A DNA stretch of 64,000 bases from Taklimakanibacter sp050246735 (GTDB taxonomy: Bacteria; Pseudomonadota; Alphaproteobacteria; Rhizobiales; Aestuariivirgaceae): assembly GCA_050246735.1 (NCBI GenBank), contig JBFWVM010000021.1, forward strand, positions 1 to 64,000. Reading direction: 5' to 3'. How positions within the stretch are numbered: position 1 is the stretch's first letter; each line of letters starts with the position of its first letter. The position numbers and the translations under genes are program-made. Under the pieces are notes generated by a model. The model did no database searches. It saw only the letters and a program-made list of their open reading frames with translations, and was not told where the DNA came from. Below, piece by piece: positions 24,092 to 33,672 of the stretch.

Positions 24092-25210
24092 ATGAGCGAA
24101 TATCAATACTACGAATTCCAGGCGATCGACCAGCCTCTCGACCGGGCCGCGCAGGAGGCGTTGCATTCGATATCGTCACGGGCGCGGATCACGGCGACGA
24201 GCTTCGTCAATCACTACGAATGGGGCGACCTCAAGGGCGATCCGGGCAAGTTCATGGAGCGCTGGTTCGACCTGCATCTCTATCTCGCGAATTGGGGTAC
24301 GCGGCGCCTGATGATGCGGTTGCCCGGGCGTTTTCTGGACCGTGCGGATCTCGATCCTTTTCTTCGCGAAGTCGATTGGGTGAAAGTGTGGGCCGCGGGC
24401 GACAGGCTGATCATAGACATCTGCCGCGACGAGATCGAGCCCGGCGACGACTGGGACGACGGGTCCGGCCATCTCGCCGTGCTGGCGCCGCTGCGCGCCG
24501 ACGTGCTGTCGGGCGACCTGAGGGTGTTCTATCTCCTGTGGCTGACGGCGGTGGAGGACGAGCTGGTTCCGGACGACGAGCTCGAACCGCTGGCAGGCAT
24601 CGGCCCGATGACCGGGGCGCTCGAAGCCTTTGCGGGGTTCTTCGACATCGGCCGCGACCTCGTGGAGGCGGCCGCGGAGTCCGGAGCGGGCGACGCGGCC
24701 ATGTCCAGGGGCGTGCTGCGCGAGGCGTTGGCGGCGATCGCCGAGGACGAAAAGACGGAGCTCCTGCTGCGTGTCGCCGAAGGCGACGGTCATGTCGCCG
24801 CCGAGCTCAAGAGCAGGATCCGCGGCAAGCATCCGCCGCCATCCACGCCGCTGCGTACAGTGGGCGCGTTGCGGATGCGGGCGCTGGAGATCGCGGAGGC
24901 GCGCGAGCGCGCCGCCGCCGAATCCCGTGAGAAGGAACGCCGTCGCCAGGCGGAGGAGGCCGAAAAGGCGCGCTTGGCCCGGCTCACGGCTCTCAGGCGG
25001 CGGGGCGAAGGTGTCTGGCGCGAGATCGAGGACGAAATCGAGCGCCGAAATGCGCAGAGCTATGACAGAGCGGCAGGCCTGCTTTCCGAACTCAAGACGT
25101 TGGCCGCCGAGGACAGGAGCCAGCTCGAATTCGCCCGTCGCCTCGCCTCGATCCGCTCGCGGCACGAAAGGAAGGGGAAGCTCATCGAGCGGCTGATCGA
25201 GCTCGGATAG
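24092..25210 (+). CDS. Uncharacterised protein with C-terminal coiled coil
   Basis: The 372-residue protein begins MSEYQYYEFQAIDQPLDRAAQEAL, then SSRARITATSFVNHYEWGDLKGDPGKFMERWFDLHLYLANWG. I recall homologues annotated only as hypothetical, often encoded beside SWIM zinc-finger proteins; no SWIM gene is present here. The middle is acidic and helical (DDELEPLAGIGPMTGALEAF). Residues about 275-345 form a charged coiled coil (ARERAAAESREKERRRQAEE). ATG 24092 is the start. It lies 102 bases after the NO-response operon and is probably separate from it. Confidence 0.7.
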   Translation: MSEYQYYEFQAIDQPLDRAAQEALHSISSRARITATSFVNHYEWGDLKGDPGKFMERWFDLHLYLANWGTRRLMMRLPGRFLDRADLDPFLREVDWVKVWAAGDRLIIDICRDEIEPGDDWDDGSGHLAVLAPLRADVLSGDLRVFYLLWLTAVEDELVPDDELEPLAGIGPMTGALEAFAGFFDIGRDLVEAAAESGAGDAAMSRGVLREALAAIAEDEKTELLLRVAEGDGHVAAELKSRIRGKHPPPSTPLRTVGALRMRALEIAEARERAAAESREKERRRQAEEAEKARLARLTALRRRGEGVWREIEDEIERRNAQSYDRAAGLLSELKTLAAEDRSQLEFARRLASIRSRHERKGKLIERLIELG

Positions 25211-25347
25211 ACAGCGCCGGGCTTTCCGGGCGCCGACGACGTGATCGTGAGATGACGTTTGACCTTGTTCCCGCCCGTCGGCAAGCTTGGCCGTTCCCGC
25301 CGTGCCTTTGTAGGAATCCGCGGAGCAACCGAACGAGGGGCGTTCAA

Positions 25348-26280
25348 ATGGCATCCTTCGCCTATGTGACGAATACCGGCTCGCACACGCTGTCGGTGAT
25401 CGATCTGGCGACCAGTACCGTGGTCGCGTCTCCCGCCGTCAGAGGCGCTCCCATCCGCGTGGCGCTCACGCCGGACGGGAAGCGCGCCTATGCCACCAGC
25501 CGCGAGACCGCGGGCGGCGCCTTCGTCTCGGTGCTCGACACCGCCACCAGCCAGGTGACGGACACGATCGCCAATGTGACGGATTTCTTCATCTCGGGCA
25601 TCGCCATCAGCCGGGACGGCGCCCGCGCCTATGTCGCGAGTGCCGGCAACGACCACGCGGTCAAGGTGCTCGACATCGCCACCAACACGGTGACCGCCAC
25701 CGTGCCGATGGACAATTCCATCGACGTCGCCGCCGCGCCCGACGGCCGGCATGTCTATGTGACGAGCTTCGAAGGCGTGACCGTGATCGACGCCGCCACC
25801 CTGACGGTGGCCGCCGCAATCGACATCGCCAAGGGTTCGACCAGCACGACGGGGAGGGGCCTCGCCTTCAGCCCGGACGGAGCGAAGGCCTATGTGACGA
25901 GCGGCGGCCTAAATTCGGTCGCGGTGATCGACACCGCCGCCAGGACCGTCACCGCCACGGTCGGCGTGGGAGTCGATCCGGTCGGCATCGCGGTCACGCC
26001 GGACGGAAGGCGCGCCTATGTGGCCAATCACGGCTCGGGCAACGTCTCGGTGGTCGATACGGCCAACAATACCGAGACGGCCACGATCGCCCTGGGCGCC
26101 GAGCCCTTCGGCGTGGCCGTCACCGCGGACGGCGGCCGCGTCTATGTGACGAGCTCCGGCGCCGATACGAAGAACGTGTCGGTGATCGATACCGCGACGA
26201 ACGGGATCGTTGCCCGGATCACCGCCGGGAGCAGGCCCTTCGCGATCGCCATCGGCCAGGCAGCGCCCGCATCCGCATAG
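25348..26280 (+). CDS. YncE-like beta-propeller repeat protein
   Basis: The 310-residue protein consists almost entirely of about seven ~42-residue repeats of the form P-D-G-x-R-A-Y-V-A/T-N/S ... V-S-V-I-D-T-A-T-x-T-V-x-A-T-I, the YVTN/YncE beta-propeller signature. No signal peptide is seen from ATG 25348 (MASFAYVTNTGSHTLSVID); the upstream frame offers no obvious one either. Such propellers bind ligands or serve as scaffolds, and no active site is visible. It is a single gene with 136 bases upstream. Confidence 0.85.
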   Translation: MASFAYVTNTGSHTLSVIDLATSTVVASPAVRGAPIRVALTPDGKRAYATSRETAGGAFVSVLDTATSQVTDTIANVTDFFISGIAISRDGARAYVASAGNDHAVKVLDIATNTVTATVPMDNSIDVAAAPDGRHVYVTSFEGVTVIDAATLTVAAAIDIAKGSTSTTGRGLAFSPDGAKAYVTSGGLNSVAVIDTAARTVTATVGVGVDPVGIAVTPDGRRAYVANHGSGNVSVVDTANNTETATIALGAEPFGVAVTADGGRVYVTSSGADTKNVSVIDTATNGIVARITAGSRPFAIAIGQAAPASA

Positions 26281-26352
26281 GATCGACGCGGGATCCATCG
26301 CCGCGGCTCGGCGTTGTCCCGACGTTTCCTGGTCCAATCTGGGAGATCGGTC

Positions 26353-26826
26353 ATGGAAGACATGTCGGCTCGAGCCTTCGTCCGTGAGCCGGGCGCCGGT
26401 TCCAGGCTCAATATCCTCGGCGGCACCCACATCTACAAGGCGACAGCCGCCGAGACGGGCGGTTCCTTCTCGCTCTGGGAAGCGGTGTTCCCGCCGGGCG
26501 AAGGGCCGCCGCCCCACACGCATTCGCGCGAGGACGAGGCCTTCTATGTGCTCGAGGGCGAGTTCGTCTTCGATTTCGAGGGCGCGGAAGGCTCTCGCCG
26601 CCTCGGCCCCGGGGGCTTCTTCTTCGGCGCCCGCGGCCGCCGCCATGGCCTTCGCAATGCCGGCGAGACGCCCGGCCGTCTGCTCATATTGAGCGCGCCG
26701 AGCGTCGGCCTCGACGAGATGTTCGCCGAGATCGACGCCGCCGGCGCCCGGCGCAGGCCGGATCTTGCGACGATCATGGCGATCACCGCCAGATATGGCG
26801 TCACGGTCGAGCCGCCGCCCGCCTGA
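26353..26826 (+). CDS. Cupin domain protein
   Basis: The 157-residue protein has a single conserved cupin barrel. Motif 1 is PPHTHSREDEAFYVLEGEFVF (metal ligands H-x-H and E) and motif 2 is GPGGFFFGARGRRHGLRNAGETPGRLL. The C-terminal helix LDEMFAEIDAAG is common in the quercetin-dioxygenase-like cupin group, but catalysis is not certain. ATG 26353 is preceded by GGGAGATCGG. The gene stands alone between the propeller and DUF899 genes. Confidence 0.85.
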   Translation: MEDMSARAFVREPGAGSRLNILGGTHIYKATAAETGGSFSLWEAVFPPGEGPPPHTHSREDEAFYVLEGEFVFDFEGAEGSRRLGPGGFFFGARGRRHGLRNAGETPGRLLILSAPSVGLDEMFAEIDAAGARRRPDLATIMAITARYGVTVEPPPA

Positions 26827-26936
26827 GCCGGCCGGCCCGGCGGACTCCCGCCACGATTGTCACTCCCGCCGCCCGGCTGGCGGTTCTAACTGTAGCTTCA
26901 TGAGGACGGCATCGAGACGGACCGGAGGACCGAACC

Positions 26937-27716
26937 ATGACAGCGACGACCGAAACCCATCGCGTGGTGCCGAGAGATCAATGGATCGCCGAGCGCAAAA
27001 GGCTGCTGGCGCGCGAGAAGGAGCTGACGCGGCTCGGCGACGAGGTCGCCCGCGAGCGCCGCGCGCTGCCCTGGACGCGCGTCGACAAGGCCTATGTCTT
27101 CGAGGCGCCCGAGGGCCGGCGCACCCTGGGTGAGCTGTTCGCCGGCCGCGGCCAGCTGCTGGTGCAGCACTTCATGCTGGGGCCCGGCTGGGAGGAGGGC
27201 TGTCCGAGCTGCTCTTTCATGGCGGACCACAGCGACGGCATGACCGTCCACCTGGCGGCGCGCGACGTGACTCTGGTGGCGGTGTCGCGGGCGCCCCGGG
27301 CCGAGATCGAGCGCTTCCGCCGGCGCATGGGCTGGCGCTTCACCTGGGTGTCGTCATGGGGCAGCGACTTCAACTACGATTTCGGCGTGAGCTTCACGCC
27401 GGAGCAGGTGGAGAAGGGCGAGGTCGGCTACAATTACGGGACATCGCCCCATGCCTATGAGGAATTGCCCGGCATCAGCGCCTTCGTCAGGGACGATGCG
27501 GGCACCGTCTTCCACAGCTATTCGACCTATGCGCGCGGCGTGGAGGTCATGATGGGCACCTACGACATGCTCGACCTGACGCCCAAAGGCCGCGGCGAAA
27601 GGGACGTGGATCACAAGATGGAGTGGGTGCGCCATCACGACCGCTATCAGCCGGCGCCGAAGGCTGAGGCGGGCGCGTGCTGTCAGGCGCATGTCCCGCA
27701 CGCTCTTCAAACCTGA
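26937..27716 (+). CDS. DUF899 family thioredoxin-like protein
   Basis: The 259-residue protein follows the DUF899 pattern: THRVVPRDQWIAERKRLLAREKELTRLGDEVARERRALPW, then YVFEAPEGRRTLGELFAGRGQLLVQHFMLGP. The redox-like C-P-S-C motif comes in EEGCPSCSFMADH. The thioredoxin fold continues to MMGTYDMLDLTPKGRGE. A Cys-Cys pair near the C-terminus (EAGACCQAHVPH) is an extra feature. Function is unknown; thiol redox activity is suggested by the CPSC motif. ATG 26937 is the family start. Confidence 0.85.
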   Translation: MTATTETHRVVPRDQWIAERKRLLAREKELTRLGDEVARERRALPWTRVDKAYVFEAPEGRRTLGELFAGRGQLLVQHFMLGPGWEEGCPSCSFMADHSDGMTVHLAARDVTLVAVSRAPRAEIERFRRRMGWRFTWVSSWGSDFNYDFGVSFTPEQVEKGEVGYNYGTSPHAYEELPGISAFVRDDAGTVFHSYSTYARGVEVMMGTYDMLDLTPKGRGERDVDHKMEWVRHHDRYQPAPKAEAGACCQAHVPHALQT

Positions 27717-27763
27717 CCGTATTTGCTCTAGAAAAGGGCCTGGTCTTCCTGGGGGGAATCGCG

Positions 27764-28363
27764 ATGGGGATTTCGCGCCGCGCGCTGGTGGCGTCCATGT
27801 TCGCAGGGGCGCTGATCCCCGGCCGCGAAGCGCTGGGGCTGGCGGGCGAGCCGTTTCCGGTCTTCGCCTCCGATGCCGAGCAGATTCCCTACAAGTACCG
27901 GCGCCGCACCGTGGATTACAGGACGAGCGAGCCGCCGGGGACCATCGTGGTCGATACCGGACAGCGCTTCCTCTATCACGTGCAGGGCAACGGCCAGGCC
28001 ATGCGCTATGGCGTAGGCGTCGGCAAGGCCGGAAGATCCTGGTACGGCGAAGCCGAGATCGGGCGCAAGGAGAAATGGCCGGTCTGGGTGCCGACGCCCG
28101 AGCATCTGGCTGAGTTCCCGCAAATGGCCAAATGGATCCATGGCATGCCGGGCGGGCGCGACAATCCGATGGGGGCCCGCGCCCTCTATCTCTATCAGGG
28201 CGGGGTCGACACGGTGATCCGCATCCACGGCGCGGTCAAGCCGTCTCTGATCGGGAAGAAGACCACGGCGGGATGCATCAGCCTGATCAATGTCGACGTG
28301 ATCCATCTCTATGACCGCGTCGAGCTCGGCACGCGCGTCGTGATCCTTCCGCCCGACGCCTGA
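27764..28363 (+). CDS. L,D-transpeptidase (YkuD family), exported
   Basis: The 199-residue protein starts MGISRRALVASMFAGALIPGREALG, a twin-arginine-like or Sec signal. The catalytic YkuD domain follows: IVVDTGQRFLYHV near 65, then RIHGA...KTTAGCISLIN, giving the histidine and the catalytic cysteine. These enzymes cross-link peptidoglycan or attach lipoproteins in the periplasm. ATG 27764 follows a G-rich SD and starts the signal peptide; an in-frame upstream ATG is less likely. Confidence 0.9.
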   Translation: MGISRRALVASMFAGALIPGREALGLAGEPFPVFASDAEQIPYKYRRRTVDYRTSEPPGTIVVDTGQRFLYHVQGNGQAMRYGVGVGKAGRSWYGEAEIGRKEKWPVWVPTPEHLAEFPQMAKWIHGMPGGRDNPMGARALYLYQGGVDTVIRIHGAVKPSLIGKKTTAGCISLINVDVIHLYDRVELGTRVVILPPDA

Positions 28364-28387
28364 GGACCTAGGCACCGCCCGCGAAGA

Positions 28388-28500
28388 CGTTGGCCGCTGC
28401 CCCGCCGCGTGTTCGGCGGCATGCGGGAATCAGTCGATCCGACGATCGCGGCGGTCGCCACCGTGCTGGTTCTCCTCACCGTGGCCGGCATCGCGCTGCA
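28388..28500 (+). pseudogene. C-terminal remnant of a PotC-type ABC permease
   Basis: In the frame of GTG 28409 the sequence reads RWPLPRRVFGGMRESVDPTI followed by AAVATVLVLLTVAGIALHAL. This matches the last periplasmic loop and last membrane helix of polyamine-type (PotC/YdcV) ABC permeases, where V-F-G-G-x-R-x-x-V-x-P-x-x-A-A-x-A-T is conserved. There is no upstream coding part, and the frame runs past the expected stop. It is the tail of a deleted gene, stranded between the L,D-transpeptidase and the catalase-like gene. Confidence 0.55.
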
Positions 28501-28558
28501 TGCTCTCCCTGACGTGCAAGCAGGATGCAACCGGCGGTGCCGGGTGAGGCCGCAGACG

Positions 28559-29560
28559 CTATTGCCGCTCGCCGAGCGAGATCGGATAGGCAGCGTTGCG
28601 GAGCACCAGCATGGGGTCGGCAGGCTCGACGCCGGCATGCGGCTGACCCGGCAGGAACAGCAGTGTGCGGTCGGTGGTCCTGGGATCGCCGGGAAGGCGC
28701 TCGATCGAGAACGTGCCGAGCTTCACCCGCTTGCGTGCATCGGGCCAGGCGACCGATGGGTCAGCGATCGCATCGCCTTTTTTCGCGATTTGCGCATACC
28801 AGTCGAACAGGATGGGCGCCTTGGCCGCGCGCTGGACGACCTCATCCTGCAGATAGCTTCCGTTCTTCGCCTGGCGCTCCTCGGGAGCGAGGTAGTGTTC
28901 GCCCGCCCGTGGCACGATCTGATAGCGGACATAGGCCGACTTCCCCTTCGCATTGGTGAATTTCTCGGCATTGACGCCGTAATACTTCGCCGCGGCATAG
29001 GAGACGGGATAGGTGCGGCTTCCGAGGAATGCCCTGGCGTGCGGATGCGCGGCGAGGAACTGCTCCACCGGGTTGGGGTGCGCCGAGTCCGGTCTGGTCG
29101 CGCCTATCGCGCGCAGCAGAACCGCGAATTCGTCGGAGGTCGCGACGATGAAGTCGCGATGGTTGAAGGCCTCGATGTCGAAGTCATCGCCGTCCGCAGC
29201 CTTGATCTTGATGCCCAGTCCCACCGGCGAAGCGGCATCGTCATTGTCGGGCAAGTCCGGCACGCCGGCGAACAGCGAGAAGCGGGCGATGATCGGCAGG
29301 GTACCACCGTCGAAGATCGGTGACTTGACGATCGAGCGGGCTTCTGGCGCCGGCGTGAACGTGCCCTCGAAAATCACACCCTTGGTATGCACCGCGCGGG
29401 CATGGTGCTGGCCGAACGCCGCGTGCAGCGCCTCGACCATGGAGAGCGGGGTTTCGTTGGCGGGACCAGCCATGGCCGGAATGCACAAGGAAGCGGCAAC
29501 CGCTGCCGCGGCAAAAAAACGCTTGTCGTTCAAGACCTGCCTCCATCGGGGATAAGTCAT
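28559..29560 (-). CDS. Exported catalase-family peroxidase (SrpA-like)
   Basis: The 333-residue protein has an N-terminal signal peptide (RFFAAAAVAASLCIPAMAGPA). The small catalase core follows: HHARAVHTKGVIFEGTF (distal His in R-A-V-H), RFSLFAGVPDLPDNDDAASPVGLGIKI, FNHRDFIVATSDEF. No proximal R-x-x-x-Y is visible in the usual heme-catalase form, as is typical of catalase-related peroxidases. ATG 29560 gives a start just before the signal. It diverges from an AraC-family regulator that may control it. Confidence 0.85.
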   Translation of the reverse strand: MTYPRWRQVLNDKRFFAAAAVAASLCIPAMAGPANETPLSMVEALHAAFGQHHARAVHTKGVIFEGTFTPAPEARSIVKSPIFDGGTLPIIARFSLFAGVPDLPDNDDAASPVGLGIKIKAADGDDFDIEAFNHRDFIVATSDEFAVLLRAIGATRPDSAHPNPVEQFLAAHPHARAFLGSRTYPVSYAAAKYYGVNAEKFTNAKGKSAYVRYQIVPRAGEHYLAPEERQAKNGSYLQDEVVQRAAKAPILFDWYAQIAKKGDAIADPSVAWPDARKRVKLGTFSIERLPGDPRTTDRTLLFLPGQPHAGVEPADPMLVLRNAAYPISLGERQ

Positions 29561-29668
29561 GCCGACAAGACAGCCATGGAGAGGGATGCGCCGTCTTGGA
29601 CAAATCCGCTCGTCTTGCAGGATCCCGCCGTGAAATGTAGCATCGAAGCCTGTGTGGGATTGGGGCGG

Positions 29669-30577
29669 ATGCTTGAAAGCGATAGCTACGGCGAAGCGTT
29701 CGGCCGGCGGCTGAATGCCCGGGCCGCGTCTTTTGTCACGCGATCTCTCCCCAGGACCATGATCGCCGTCACCGAGCTGAAATACGACACCCCCCAGGAG
29801 ATATTGTCGACGCCCCCGATCGAGGAGGATGCCTATCTGGTCGCCGTGCACTTCAAGAATTTCCCGCGCTACGCCTATTGGGAAGATGGCCGGGCGGCTC
29901 CGGTCGTCCCGATCAGACCGGGAGAGACCATCATCTACGATATCAAGAGGCAGCCGGTCTTTCATTTGAACAGCGTATTTCATTCGGTGCATTTCTATTT
30001 TCCGCGCGCTGCGCTCGACGCTTTGGCCGACGATGCCAATGCGCCGCGCATCGATCAGCTTCACTACAAGCCTGCCATCGCCCATGCCGATGCGGTCTTG
30101 CGCGGCATGGCGGAATCGCTGCTGCCCTCCTTTCGCAGTCCCGATCGGGCCAGCCGCCTGTTCATGGACCACCTGATGCTCGCGGCCGGGCACCATGTCG
30201 CCGTCAGATATGCCGGGATGCGGTCGAAAGAGCATCCATATCTCGGCGGGCTCACTCCAGGACAGGAGAGGCGCGCCAAGGAGCTGCTGCGGGAGAATCT
30301 CGCAGGTGATGTGCCGCTGGCCGTGGTCGCGGGCGAATGCGGCCTTTCACTGTCGCAATTCAGCCGGGCGTTCCGGAAATCCGTGGGCGGTCCGCCGCAT
30401 CGATGGGTGATGCGCCAGCGTATCGCGCTGGCGAAAACGCTGCTGCGCGAGGGTTCGATGCCCCTTTCACAGGTAGCATTGGAATGCGGCTTCTCCGATC
30501 AGAGTCATTTCACGCGCCACTTCTCGGCGTCGGTCGGCATCAGTCCTGGGGCGTGGCGGCGCCATGTGCGCAAATAG
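29669..30577 (+). CDS. AraC-family transcriptional regulator
   Basis: The roughly 300-residue protein has an N-terminal sensing region (VTRSLPRTMIAVTELKYD...AYLVAVHFKNFPRYAYWEDG). A C-terminal AraC/XylS double helix-turn-helix follows: LRENLAGDVPLAVVAGECGLSLSQFSRAFRKSVGGPPHRWV, RIALAKTLL, SQVALECGFSDQSHFTRHFSASVGISPGAWR. I prefer ATG 29669, because the in-frame ATG 29576 would leave only 15 bases to the divergent catalase-like gene. It probably regulates that gene. Confidence 0.88.
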   Translation: MLESDSYGEAFGRRLNARAASFVTRSLPRTMIAVTELKYDTPQEILSTPPIEEDAYLVAVHFKNFPRYAYWEDGRAAPVVPIRPGETIIYDIKRQPVFHLNSVFHSVHFYFPRAALDALADDANAPRIDQLHYKPAIAHADAVLRGMAESLLPSFRSPDRASRLFMDHLMLAAGHHVAVRYAGMRSKEHPYLGGLTPGQERRAKELLRENLAGDVPLAVVAGECGLSLSQFSRAFRKSVGGPPHRWVMRQRIALAKTLLREGSMPLSQVALECGFSDQSHFTRHFSASVGISPGAWRRHVRK

Positions 30578-30597
30578 CCGAAGCTTGTCCCGGCAGG

Positions 30598-33500
30598 TCA
30601 GAACTGTACCGAAAGTCCGGCGGTGAAGCCGTGGTCCTCGGTCCCGCCGTGGGCGATCTGGCCCGAATAGGCGAGGCCCAATGCGGCGTTCTCCGCGATG
30701 GCGAGATCGAGGCCCGCCTGGATCACCGCCGCATCCTTGTCGATCGGCACGCCGGCGATGGTGAAGCTGTCGGAGCCGGCCAAGGCGAAGCGCGAAAGAG
30801 GCGTCGTGTCGCCGAAGGCATGACGCCAGCCGAGCATGCCGGTGAGAGACGCATCGATGTCGCCCAGCGCCAGGCCGGCCGAGGCCCTGAGACCCAGGGT
30901 GGCGAAGGTCACGTCGGTGTTCGTGCCCGAGCTCTCGAGCGCCGCGTCACCGCCGTCTTCGGTGAAGCCGTCGCTGTCGAGGTCGACATAAGCGAGCCCG
31001 GCGAAGGGCTCGAAGGAAGCGCCCGGCAGGTCGATGCGCCAGCCCAGCTCGCCGAAGGCCTGCGCGGTCGTGGCGACATAGTCGGCAGACAGGCTGTCGG
31101 TGAAGCCGGGGAAGGCGACCGAGCGGTCGGTCTCGATGTCGTTGCGGCTGTAGCCGGCCCCGAAGCGCAAGGCCAGAGGGCCTCATTGCGATCCGCCATA
31201 GAGGCCGAAATGCAGGCTCTCGCTCGAGCCCGAGGACGAGCGCCCGTCGACGTCGAAGCTCGCCTGGCTGTAGCCGGCGAGGAAGCCGAGGCGCAGGTTC
31301 TCGGCCGCGAAGCCGTCGGCGCCGAAGAACAGGCCGCCGATCGAGCGCTCGAGCGTGGCGGCATTGCCGTCGCCGTCCCACTCACCCCAGGATCCGAAGC
31401 CCTTCATCCACAGGACGGGGCTCCTGGTGTCGGGCGCGGCAAGCGCAAAGGTGCCGCCGCTCGCCGCCATGACGGGCGAAGTGGAGGAGCCGACGCCGCC
31501 GAAGGCCTGGCGCAGGCGTCCGCTCGCCGCCTCGCGCAGGAAGCGGCTGTCTTCGATCAGCATGCCCTTGACCGACGCATGCACCTCGCCCGACAGGCTG
31601 TCGAAGGCGGGGCCCAAGGCGTCAGGGTCGGTGATGCTCGCAACAGCATCGTAGACGGCGTTGCCCGGGCCGAGGCTTTCCGCACCGGCCGCGGCGGCCC
31701 GCTGGTTGCGTGTCTGCGCCAGGTCGTCGAAGGCGACACTGTTGCGCGCGAACTGCAGATAGACGCTGTTGTCGTCATGGGTGAGGAAGGGATCGAGGAA
31801 GATGAAGCTCGAGGTCACGCCGTCGAAGGCGCCGTCGAGGCCGCCATCGGCGGTCAGGATGGTGTAGAGCGAAGAGGGGTCGTAGGTCCCGGAGAGGCCG
31901 AGATGGACGACGGAAGCGTTGCCCAGATGCGCGATGCCCCCGACATGGACGAGATCGCTGTCGGCGCTTCCCGGATCGACGTCGATCTCATAGGTCGAGT
32001 CCGGCACGAAGGTCATGTCGCCCGCGACGGTGAGCGTCCCGATGGCGCCATCGGCCGAGCCCGGAGCGACGGTCGCACCCTCGTCGAGCGTCAGCGCGGC
32101 GACCGTGCCGTGGCCGGCGATCCGCGCACCGTCCCGCACGAAGACGCCGCTCGCGAGCGACGCGGTCGAATGCAGGGCGTCGCCGACCGTGAGCGTGCCG
32201 CCCTCGACATTGGTCGGGCCGGTATAGTCGCTCTGTCCGTTCAGCGTCAGCGTGCCGCCGGTGAGTGTCAGGCCGCCCCCGATGCCTGAGATCGTGCCGG
32301 AAAAGGCGGTGGAGGCGTCGGTGACGGTCAGCGTCCGGGGGCCCAGAAGGACCTTGCCGGCACCTTCCAGAGTCCTGATCGAGGCGCCGGTCTCCGAGAT
32401 GTCGAACGTGTCTCCCGGCCCTTCGACATTGACGGTGCTGGACTGAGCGATCGATCCCGCAGTGGAGAGGAACTTCGCCAGGGCCAGCGTGCCGCCATTG
32501 CGGATCGTCGTCGCCCCGGTATAGGTGCTGACGCCGAAAAGGAGACGCGAGCCGCCATCGATGGTGAGCCCGCCGCCGCTCCCGCCGCCGATGCCGCCGT
32601 CGGAAATCGTGGAGAAGATCGCCCCGGTGCCGCCGCCGGCGATGGTCAGCGTCCTCGCGCCGAGCTTGATCATGCCGCCGGGTGCGTCGGAAATGGCTTT
32701 GATCGTCGCCCCGTCATTGGTCTGCGAGATGTCGAACGTCGTATTCGCTGTCAGCCGGACCGAGGAAGAATTGGCGACCGCGCCTGTCCCCGACAGCGCC
32801 AGTGTGCCGCCCTCGATGCTCGTCGCGCCGGTATAGGTGTTCGCGCCCGCGAGCGTCAGCGTGCCGTCGCCGACCTTGGTCAGGGCGCCGCCCGCGCCCG
32901 ATATCACCCCGGTGACGATGGTGGAAAGGCCGTTGCCGCCGGTGGTCAGCGTCTTGCCGCCGAGCGCGAAGGTGCCGCCGCCCTCGATCGAGCCCACCTC
33001 GAGTCCGGTTGTCGTCAACCCTTCGATACTGAAGCTTCCATCCGCGCCGTTGATGATCCGGGCCTGCCCGCCATTGCTGGTGTCGAGGAACTTCAAGATG
33101 CCGTTGTTCTCGATCACGGCCGTGTCGGCGCCGGTGGCGTCCTGGAAGGTGAGAGTGCCGTCGTTGATCAGCCTGAGGCTGCCGCCTCTGACGTCGATGC
33201 CCGTCTCGAGCGGCGTATTGTCGAGCTTGTAGGCTTTGAGAAACGTAAGAGAATGGCCGGCGCCGACGGTGATGGTGTAGTCGGACGTCGTATCCTCTCC
33301 TGCGCCGTTCGTCGCCTTGAACCGCCATTCGCCGACCGTCGTGTCGGGGGCCGAGAACGAAATATTCGGATTGCCGGTAAAGCCGAACCGCGCCTGGGTC
33401 GGCGGCGTGTCGTTGGAATACCAGTTGCCGTCGGCATTGTAGTCGAGGGTTCCGGGAACCGTGCCGGAGATCGAGGGGTCCACCCCGACCGACGCGTCCT

Positions 33501-33672
33501 CGCGCCATTCCGCCCGCACCCCGGCGCGCGCCGGTCCGGAAAGCAGGGCCGCGCCGGCGAGGCCGGCCAGCAAAAGACAGGCAGGCGAGGCGGATGTCCT
33601 CCAGGTCTGTCTCGCGCGCTCGAGCGCACACGCTCTCTCTCCCGTCCCAGCGGAAACAACTGCGTTGTCCAT
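30598..33672 (-). pseudogene. Autotransporter (type V secretion), split by an in-frame TGA
   Basis: The frame from ATG 33672 (GGGG SD) encodes a signal-like segment (SASPACLLLAGLAGAALLSG) and a long passenger. At least three passenger-associated repeats of the form G-T-L-T-L-x-G-x-N-x-Y-T-G-A-T-x-I-x-G-G-T-L-x-L follow, then the autotransporter beta-barrel. At 31183-31185 a TGA interrupts YGGSQ*GPLALRFGAGY; family members have tryptophan (TGG) here. After it the same frame continues to the terminal phenylalanine at 30598 (GLSVQF), the outer-membrane sorting signal. Without read-through the last ~195 residues of the barrel are lost and secretion should fail. The rest of the frame is intact, so the lesion is recent, a phase-type mutation, or a sequence error. 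Confidence 0.85.

Noticed and set aside
31183..31185. TGA as a selenocysteine codon in the autotransporter
   Set aside because: Family members carry tryptophan here, the position is in a beta-strand, and no SECIS-like hairpin is seen just downstream.
30337..32289. 650-codon plus-strand frame opposite the autotransporter
   Set aside because: Glu/Arg/Gly-rich antisense frame with no domain; the minus strand carries repeats and a beta-barrel.
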